Positions 54,148 to 58,590 of a stretch of DNA of 58,590 nt are shown here, piece after piece (within the stretch, counting starts at the first letter, position 1; each line of letters starts with the position of its first letter). A program made the position numbers and the translations under genes. Under the pieces are notes generated by a model. It had not been told where the DNA came from. It saw nothing but the letters and a program-made list of their open reading frames with translations, and did not search any database. The DNA is taken from assembly GCA_944391285.1 (NCBI GenBank), contig CALXSY010000011.1, positions 1-58,590 on the forward strand, given 5' to 3'. Origin of the DNA: an uncultured Clostridia bacterium. Its GTDB lineage: Bacteria > Bacillota > Peptococcia > Peptococcales > Peptococcaceae.

Positions 54148-55392
54148 ATGCATGAAGAGTTAAAAATAAAGGGTCAATTAGCCCAGGAAGCAGCCTACCA
54201 ATTAGGCTTGTTGACGGCTGAGGAGAAAAACAATGCCTTGATGGCTATGGCAGAGGCTTTGGAGAAAAATAAAGAGGAAATTTTAAAAGCCAATAAGCTG
54301 GATATGGAAAAGGGCGAGGCTAATAATTTATCCAAAGCATTTTTAGATCGCTTATTGCTAACGGACGGACGCATTAAAGATATGGCTGACGGCTTAAGAG
54401 CTATCGCCAAATTAGAAGATCCCATTGGGCATATCGATGAAAGCTGGCTGGGTGCAGAAAATATTCAAATCGGCAAAGTACGGGTGCCTTTGGGTGTCGT
54501 AGGTATCATCTACGAAGCCAGACCCAATGTCACTGTTGATGCTGCCGGCTTATGCTTAAAGAGCGGTAATGCCGCCTTTTTAAGAGGCAGCAGCGATGCT
54601 TTTAATTCCAACTTGGCTATTTGCCGGATTTTAGCGGCAGCCTGCGAACAATGCGGCGTACCTCAAGGAGCCGTGCAGCTTATCGAGGATACTTCCCGGG
54701 ATTGCGTCAATCAAATGCTTAAACTGAATGAATATTTGGACGTGCTGATTCCCCGGGGAGGAGCCGGATTAATCAAAAATGTGGTAGAAAATTCTACCGT
54801 GCCGGTTATTCAAACCGGCGTTGGCAACTGCCATATTTATATTGATGACAAAGCTGATCTGGAAATGGCAGTTAAAATTACGGTTAACGGTAAAATGCAG
54901 CGCCCCGGTGTCTGCAATGCTTTGGAAACCCTTTTGGTGCATCAAGATTTGGCACAGGAATTTTTACCGCTTATTGCGGCTAAACTAACCAATGTAGAAT
55001 TAAGAGTCTGCGAAAAAGCAAAAGCATATTTGCCGGACTGCCGATTGGCTACGGAGGAAGATTATGCGACAGAGTTTCATGATTTGATTTTAGCTGTCAA
55101 AGTAGTGCAGGATATCGACGAGGCTATCGCTCATATCCGCAAATACAGCACTAAACATTCGGAAGTAATCGTAACCAATGATTATGCGCACAGCAGAAAG
55201 TTTACTCATATGGTTGATGCGGCTTGTGTCTATGTCAATGCCTCCAGCCGCTTCAGCGACGGCTTCCAATTTGGCTTTGGCGCAGAAATCGGTATCAGCA
55301 CCCAAAAACTGCACGCCCGCGGACCGATGGGCTTAAAAGAGCTGACCAGCTATAAATATGTTATCTTAGGCGACGGACAGGTGAGAAAATAA
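54148..55392 (+). CDS. proA: Glutamate-5-semialdehyde dehydrogenase
   Basis: Reduces glutamyl-5-phosphate to the semialdehyde with NADPH, which cyclises to pyrroline-5-carboxylate. The 414 residues show RVPLGVVGIIYEARPNVTVDAAGLCLKSGN over about 112-141, PRGGAGLIKNV, the catalytic-Cys region QRPGVCNALETLLVH (about 250-264), ASSRFSDGFQFGFGAEIGIS and HARGPMGLKELTSYKY at the end. It works with ProB, possibly as a complex. ProC is not in this window. The stop is 3 bp before nadD. Confidence 0.98.
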   Translation: MHEELKIKGQLAQEAAYQLGLLTAEEKNNALMAMAEALEKNKEEILKANKLDMEKGEANNLSKAFLDRLLLTDGRIKDMADGLRAIAKLEDPIGHIDESWLGAENIQIGKVRVPLGVVGIIYEARPNVTVDAAGLCLKSGNAAFLRGSSDAFNSNLAICRILAAACEQCGVPQGAVQLIEDTSRDCVNQMLKLNEYLDVLIPRGGAGLIKNVVENSTVPVIQTGVGNCHIYIDDKADLEMAVKITVNGKMQRPGVCNALETLLVHQDLAQEFLPLIAAKLTNVELRVCEKAKAYLPDCRLATEEDYATEFHDLILAVKVVQDIDEAIAHIRKYSTKHSEVIVTNDYAHSRKFTHMVDAACVYVNASSRFSDGFQFGFGAEIGISTQKLHARGPMGLKELTSYKYVILGDGQVRK

Positions 55393-55395
55393 TCG

Positions 55396-55992
55396 ATGAA
55401 AAAGTTAGGTGTTTTAGGCGGCGCTTTTGATCCGATTCATGCCGGGCATTTGCATCTGGCTAAGGTTTGCTACCAAAAGCTGGGCTTGGATAAAGTATTG
55501 TTTATTCCTTCGGCGGTTTCCCCGTTTAAGGAAGGAAAAACCAGCTCTTTCAGCCAGCGGCTAACGATGACGGCTATTGCTACGGCGGAAATACCTTATT
55601 TTGAAGTAAGCGCTGTGGAAGCCTTACGGGAGGGCAAGTCCTACACTTGTGAGACGCTGAAGGTATTAAAAGAAATTTACGCCGGCTGGGAATTGTATTT
55701 TTTAAGCGGCGCCGATGCCTTGGAAAGCTTAAGCCGCTGGTACAACTGGCAGGAGATTTTGGCTAACTGTTATTTTGTGGGCGTTAATCGCCCGGGGTAT
55801 GAGCTGAAAATTGATGAGGCACTTAACAGTTTCCCTCAAGCAAAAGAAAAAATTATCTTGCTTAAGGCGGAGGAGGAAATAGATATATCGTCCCGGCTTT
55901 TGCGCAGCGAAATACAAAGCGGTCTTAAAAATGAGTATTTGCCGCCTAAGGTTTGGGAATATATCAAGGAGCAAGGGTTGTACAGAAGGTGA
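55396..55992 (+). CDS. nadD: Nicotinate-nucleotide adenylyltransferase
   Basis: Adenylates nicotinate mononucleotide to deamido-NAD. The 198 residues start with GVLGGAFDPIHAGHLHLA, containing the HxGH nucleotidyltransferase motif (His15, His18). FLSGADALESL binds the substrate, and DISSRLLRSEIQSG is the family ISSTxIR equivalent. The usual C-terminal helix VWEYIKEQGLY is present. Its ribosome site GGTGAG lies within the proA end, so translation is coupled. It is followed by yqeK, as is common in Bacillota. Confidence 0.96.
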   Translation: MKKLGVLGGAFDPIHAGHLHLAKVCYQKLGLDKVLFIPSAVSPFKEGKTSSFSQRLTMTAIATAEIPYFEVSAVEALREGKSYTCETLKVLKEIYAGWELYFLSGADALESLSRWYNWQEILANCYFVGVNRPGYELKIDEALNSFPQAKEKIILLKAEEEIDISSRLLRSEIQSGLKNEYLPPKVWEYIKEQGLYRR

Positions 55993-55996
55993 AAAA

Positions 55997-56581
55997 ATGG
56001 ATAAGTACGAAGGTTATAAAATAATATTGCAGGAGAGACTTTCGGAGAAACGCTATAAACATTCATTAAATGTAGCTGATACAGCGGCAAAACTGGCGAT
56101 TGTGCATAATATGGATGCTGATAAGGCGTATTTGGCAGGGCTTATGCATGATTACGCCAAAAATTTAGATGGTGATGAGCTTTTGGAGATTGCTCAGAAA
56201 AACGGCATTTTAAAAGATGATGTGGAAATACTGGCTCCTCACGTGCTGCACGGACCGGTAGGAGCATTTTTGCTAAAGGAAGAAAATATTATTAATGATG
56301 AAGAGATTTTGCAGGCTATTGGTCTGCATACGACCGGCAGCGAATATATGACGCCCTTTGATGCGCTTGTTTATATCGCTGATTATATTGAGCCGGGCAG
56401 AAAATTCAGCAATTTGGACAATATCCGCGCCATTGCTTATAAAAATTTAGAGTTTGCATTAATAAGCTGTTTAGATAGTGTTATCGCCTATCTTTTATCA
56501 AACGGCGGCTATATTCATCCGGCATCTGTCCGTGCCAGAAATGCGGCAATCAGCCGTATCAATACCCGCAACAGCAATTAA
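55997..56581 (+). CDS. yqeK: HD-domain bis-nucleosyl tetraphosphatase YqeK
   Basis: A 194-residue HD-fold phosphohydrolase. Family members cleave diadenosine tetraphosphate (Ap4A) symmetrically to ADP. Visible metal ligands: His in RYKHSLNVADTA, the HD pair in GLMHDYAKN, and HVLHGPVGAFLL, later LHTTGS and YIADYIEPGR. An in-frame ORF begins further upstream inside nadD, but ATG 55997 follows AAGGTG and gives the usual N-terminus. In many Bacillota a lytR gene separates yqeK and rsfS; here rsfS follows directly after 11 bp. Confidence 0.95.
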   Translation: MDKYEGYKIILQERLSEKRYKHSLNVADTAAKLAIVHNMDADKAYLAGLMHDYAKNLDGDELLEIAQKNGILKDDVEILAPHVLHGPVGAFLLKEENIINDEEILQAIGLHTTGSEYMTPFDALVYIADYIEPGRKFSNLDNIRAIAYKNLEFALISCLDSVIAYLLSNGGYIHPASVRARNAAISRINTRNSN

Positions 56582-56592
56582 GGAGGAAATAA

Positions 56593-56955
56593 ATGGATTC
56601 ATATGTTTTGGCGGAGTCAATAGTGAAAGCGATTGACGAGAAAAAAGGAAAGGATATTATATTATTGGATATCCACGAAAAAACAGGCATTGCCGATTAC
56701 TTTGTCATTTGCACCGGCAATACCAAAATTCAAACTAAGGCTATTGCCGACGGCATAGAGGAAAGCTTGGACAAAAATTATCAACTGCAGGTTCTGCACC
56801 GTGAAGGATTTCAAAGCGGCGAATGGATTTTATTGGATTACAGCACTGTAGTAGTGCAGATTTTCCAGCCGGAAGCCAGAGAATATTATAATTTGGAGAA
56901 GCTGTGGTCCGACGGCAAGCAAATAGATATAAGTGCAATTATAGGTGAGGAATAA
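56593..56955 (+). CDS. rsfS: Ribosomal silencing factor RsfS
   Basis: A 120-residue DUF143 protein that binds uL14 of the 50S subunit and blocks joining of the subunits during starvation. KDIILLDIHEKTGIADYFVICTG (about 20-42), LHREGFQSGEWILLDYSTVVVQIFQPEAREYYNLEKLW (over about 71-108) are the conserved core. ATG 56593 has a perfect AAGGAGGAA site. Its stop overlaps the next start (TAATG). Confidence 0.97.
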   Translation: MDSYVLAESIVKAIDEKKGKDIILLDIHEKTGIADYFVICTGNTKIQTKAIADGIEESLDKNYQLQVLHREGFQSGEWILLDYSTVVVQIFQPEAREYYNLEKLWSDGKQIDISAIIGEE

Positions 56956-57725
56956 TGGCTTACGAAAATTTAGCCCAAGTTTATGATAAAATTATGGCAG
57001 AAGATGTGGATTATCAGGTTTGGGCGAAGTATTGCAGTGAGCTGTTTAAAAAAGCTCATTGTCCCGGCAAAGCAATCGTTGACTTAGGCTGCGGCACCGG
57101 CGGTATTACTTTGGAAATGCAGCGCTTGGGCTGGCAGATGTGCGGGGTGGATATATCCCCGGCTATGCTGATGCAGGCTCAAGAGAGATTTGCTGAAGAA
57201 AAGGCAGATATAGAATTATACTGCCAAGATATAGCTAAGCTGGATTTGCCGCTTAAGTTTGACGGAGCTTTGGCAACCTTTGATACTTTAAACTATCTGA
57301 CTAAAGCCGAGGATGTTTCGGCATGCTTAAAAAGGGTGGGGGAATGCTTAAATCCGCAGGGAATTTTGCTTTTTGATTACAATACCTTTTTTAAGCTGGC
57401 GGATATTTTGGGAGACAATACTTACAGCTACTACAGCGATGATGTGGTCTATATTTGGGAAAACACCTTTGATGCAGAAGAGAAAATCTGCGAAATGGAG
57501 CTGACTTTTTTTATTAAGCAGGACAATGGCTTATATGAGCGCACTTTTGAAAAACATCGCCAAAAGGCTTATGAATTAAACGAATGGAAAAGCCTGCTGG
57601 AAAAGAGCGGCTTCAGCTTTTTAGCCGCTTATGATCAGCTTGAATTTGAAGAAATTGCTGAGGAAGAGTTTGCCGAAAAAATATTTATTGTGGCACAAAA
57701 AAAGTCCCAGAGCTTGGAGGGATAA
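56955..57725 (+). CDS. Class I SAM-dependent methyltransferase
   Basis: A 256-residue cytoplasmic protein with a clean class I Rossmann fold: an N-terminal YENLAQVYDKIMAEDVDY, motif I AIVDLGCGTGGITLEMQ (about 41-57), an acidic GVDISPAMLMQA and LATFDTLNYLT (about 107-117). The start overlaps the rsfS stop, so it belongs to the same operon. A methyltransferase of this kind often follows rsfS in Clostridia. The substrate is unknown; small molecules or RNA both remain possible. Confidence 0.85.
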   Translation: MAYENLAQVYDKIMAEDVDYQVWAKYCSELFKKAHCPGKAIVDLGCGTGGITLEMQRLGWQMCGVDISPAMLMQAQERFAEEKADIELYCQDIAKLDLPLKFDGALATFDTLNYLTKAEDVSACLKRVGECLNPQGILLFDYNTFFKLADILGDNTYSYYSDDVVYIWENTFDAEEKICEMELTFFIKQDNGLYERTFEKHRQKAYELNEWKSLLEKSGFSFLAAYDQLEFEEIAEEEFAEKIFIVAQKKSQSLEG

Positions 57726-57728
57726 TGA

Positions 57729-58502
57729 TTGGCTATAGCTGTTTTTGATTCGGGCATCGGAGGCTTAAGCGTTTTGAGCCAAGCTCGCCGGAGATTGCCC
57801 AAAAAAGATTATGTATATTATGCAGATACCAAAAACGTACCTTACGGAGTAAAAAGCAAAGAAGAAGTGCTGGGATATGTAAATGAAGCCGCAGAGTTTC
57901 TGCTCGGTCTGGGCAATATCGAAGCCTTGGTTTTAGCGTGCAATACTGCCACCAGTGTAGCAGCAGCTTCGCTGAGAATCAAGTACGATATTCCTATTTT
58001 AGGCATGGAGCCTGCGGTAAAACCGGCAGTAACTGCGGACAAGGTGCATAGAATTTTGGTTACGGCTACTCCGCTGACCTTAAAAGAGGAAAAAATGCAA
58101 GCCTTGCTGGCAAAATGGGATAACGAGCATTTAAGCGATTTACTGCCCTTGCCTAAATTGGTAGAATTCGCTGAAAAAGGCGATTTTCAAAGCCCAGCGG
58201 TAGAAAAATATTTGCAGGATGAACTGAGTAATTTTACTTTGGCTAATTATTCGGCAATCGTTTTAGGCTGCACCCATTTTAATTTTTTTAGGCATACTTT
58301 GCGCAGACTTCTGCCTGCCAATGTGCATATTATTGACGGCAGCCAAGGCACCGTTCGCCATTTAGCTTCACTGGTTGATGAAAGTGAAGAAAAGGGCAAA
58401 GTAAGCTTTTATAATTCCAAAGTATTGGTTTCTGAGGCGGAAGAGTTAGCCCGTTATCAGAAGCTTTTAGCTATTTTAGAGGATAATATGCGCATAGAGT
58501 AA
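57729..58502 (+). CDS. murI: Glutamate racemase
   Basis: Interconverts L- and D-glutamate, supplying D-Glu for peptidoglycan. The 257 residues have IAVFDSGIGGLSVL at the N-terminus and both catalytic cysteines, Cys71 in LACNTATS and Cys181 in LGCTHFNFF. It starts with TTG 57729, 7 nt after GGAGGG; the nearby ATG 57725 is out of frame. Family length and the GSQGTVRHL end fit well. It closes the operon, and I see no clear terminator before the next promoter. Confidence 0.96.
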   Translation: MAIAVFDSGIGGLSVLSQARRRLPKKDYVYYADTKNVPYGVKSKEEVLGYVNEAAEFLLGLGNIEALVLACNTATSVAAASLRIKYDIPILGMEPAVKPAVTADKVHRILVTATPLTLKEEKMQALLAKWDNEHLSDLLPLPKLVEFAEKGDFQSPAVEKYLQDELSNFTLANYSAIVLGCTHFNFFRHTLRRLLPANVHIIDGSQGTVRHLASLVDESEEKGKVSFYNSKVLVSEAEELARYQKLLAILEDNMRIE

Positions 58503-58520
58503 AACCGCACCAATTAAAAT

Positions 58521-58570
58521 GCACCCCATTTGTTAGACAAGTATGATATAATATATCTAACAAATGGGGT
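58521..58570. promoter_or_regulatory. BirA-like operator and promoter of the next gene
   Basis: A perfect 16-bp inverted repeat, CACCCCATTTGTTAGA (58521-58536) and TCTAACAAATGGGGTG (58555-58570), has an 18-bp centre holding TATAAT (58546-58551). TTGTTA and TAACAA are 22 bp apart, the same spacing as TTGTAA/TTACAA in the E. coli bio operator as I recall it. The right arm overlaps the GGGGTG ribosome site. Confidence 0.5.
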
Positions 58571-58578
58571 GATTTTAT

Positions 58579-58590
58579 ATGACAAAAATA
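58579..58590 (+). CDS. Start of a gene cut by the window end
   Basis: ATG 58579 follows the GGGGTG ribosome site by 8 nt; only four codons (Met-Thr-Lys-Ile) are inside the window. A biotin-related gene such as bioY would fit the BirA-like operator and the short N-terminus, but this cannot be decided here. Confidence 0.5.

Noticed and set aside
55931-55996. A longer yqeK starting inside nadD
   Set aside because: The ATG at 55997 has a good AAGGTG site and matches the family N-terminus; the extension reads nadD in another frame.

Overview
The window looks like a compact, mostly housekeeping stretch of a low-to-moderate GC Bacillota chromosome. Genes are closely packed, with strong AGGAGG-type ribosome binding sites and sigma-A style promoters (TTGaca, 16-18 bp, TATAAT). 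Most transcription units end in a stem-loop with a T-run. Biotin-dependent pyruvate carboxylase, acetate kinase, two-subunit Fe-S serine dehydratase and meso-DAP synthesis (dapF) suggest a fermentative anaerobe. A clostridial or Negativicutes relative is possible, but the sequence alone does not settle this. I see no rRNA, tRNA, CRISPR array, insertion sequence or prophage.

Layout. 1-5100: a DUF1836 regulator divergent from a hemolysin III membrane protein, then dapF-zapA, a catalytically degenerate glutamate-cysteine ligase homologue, and a PadR/membrane-protein pair on the minus strand. 5300-16300: uvrB-uvrA behind a LexA-like box, ackA behind a perfect palindrome, pyruvate carboxylase, a SLOG-fold protein and a TagA-type glycosyltransferase. 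16440-31130: an ABC-F ATPase, a double U32 protein, mutS2, mutS, a MATE exporter, mutL, a methyltransferase and miaA. 31239-34565: one 1108-residue protein that I cannot assign. 34754-45755: xpt, then the purine cluster purE-F-M-N-H-D-L, with a possible leader peptide and attenuator in front of purE. 45890-48670: sdaAB-sdaAA-yaaA-bcp. 48700-52580: an accessory patch with a small membrane protein, an exported NAGPA-like protein, and an MFS transporter fused to CBS domains that is divergent from a MarR regulator across a region full of repeats. 52690-58502: yhbY-proB-proA-nadD-yqeK-rsfS-methyltransferase-murI. The window ends just inside a new gene whose promoter sits within a 16-bp inverted repeat with BirA-operator-like spacing.

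Functionally, the uvr and mut genes cover nucleotide excision and mismatch repair. The pur genes convert PRPP to IMP except for the PurK, PurC and PurB steps, which must be encoded elsewhere. The last operon joins proline, NAD, ribosome-silencing and D-glutamate functions. The best candidates for undescribed biology are the GCL-like pseudoenzyme, the 1108-residue orphan, the MFS-CBS/MarR locus with its repeated operators, and the purE leader.
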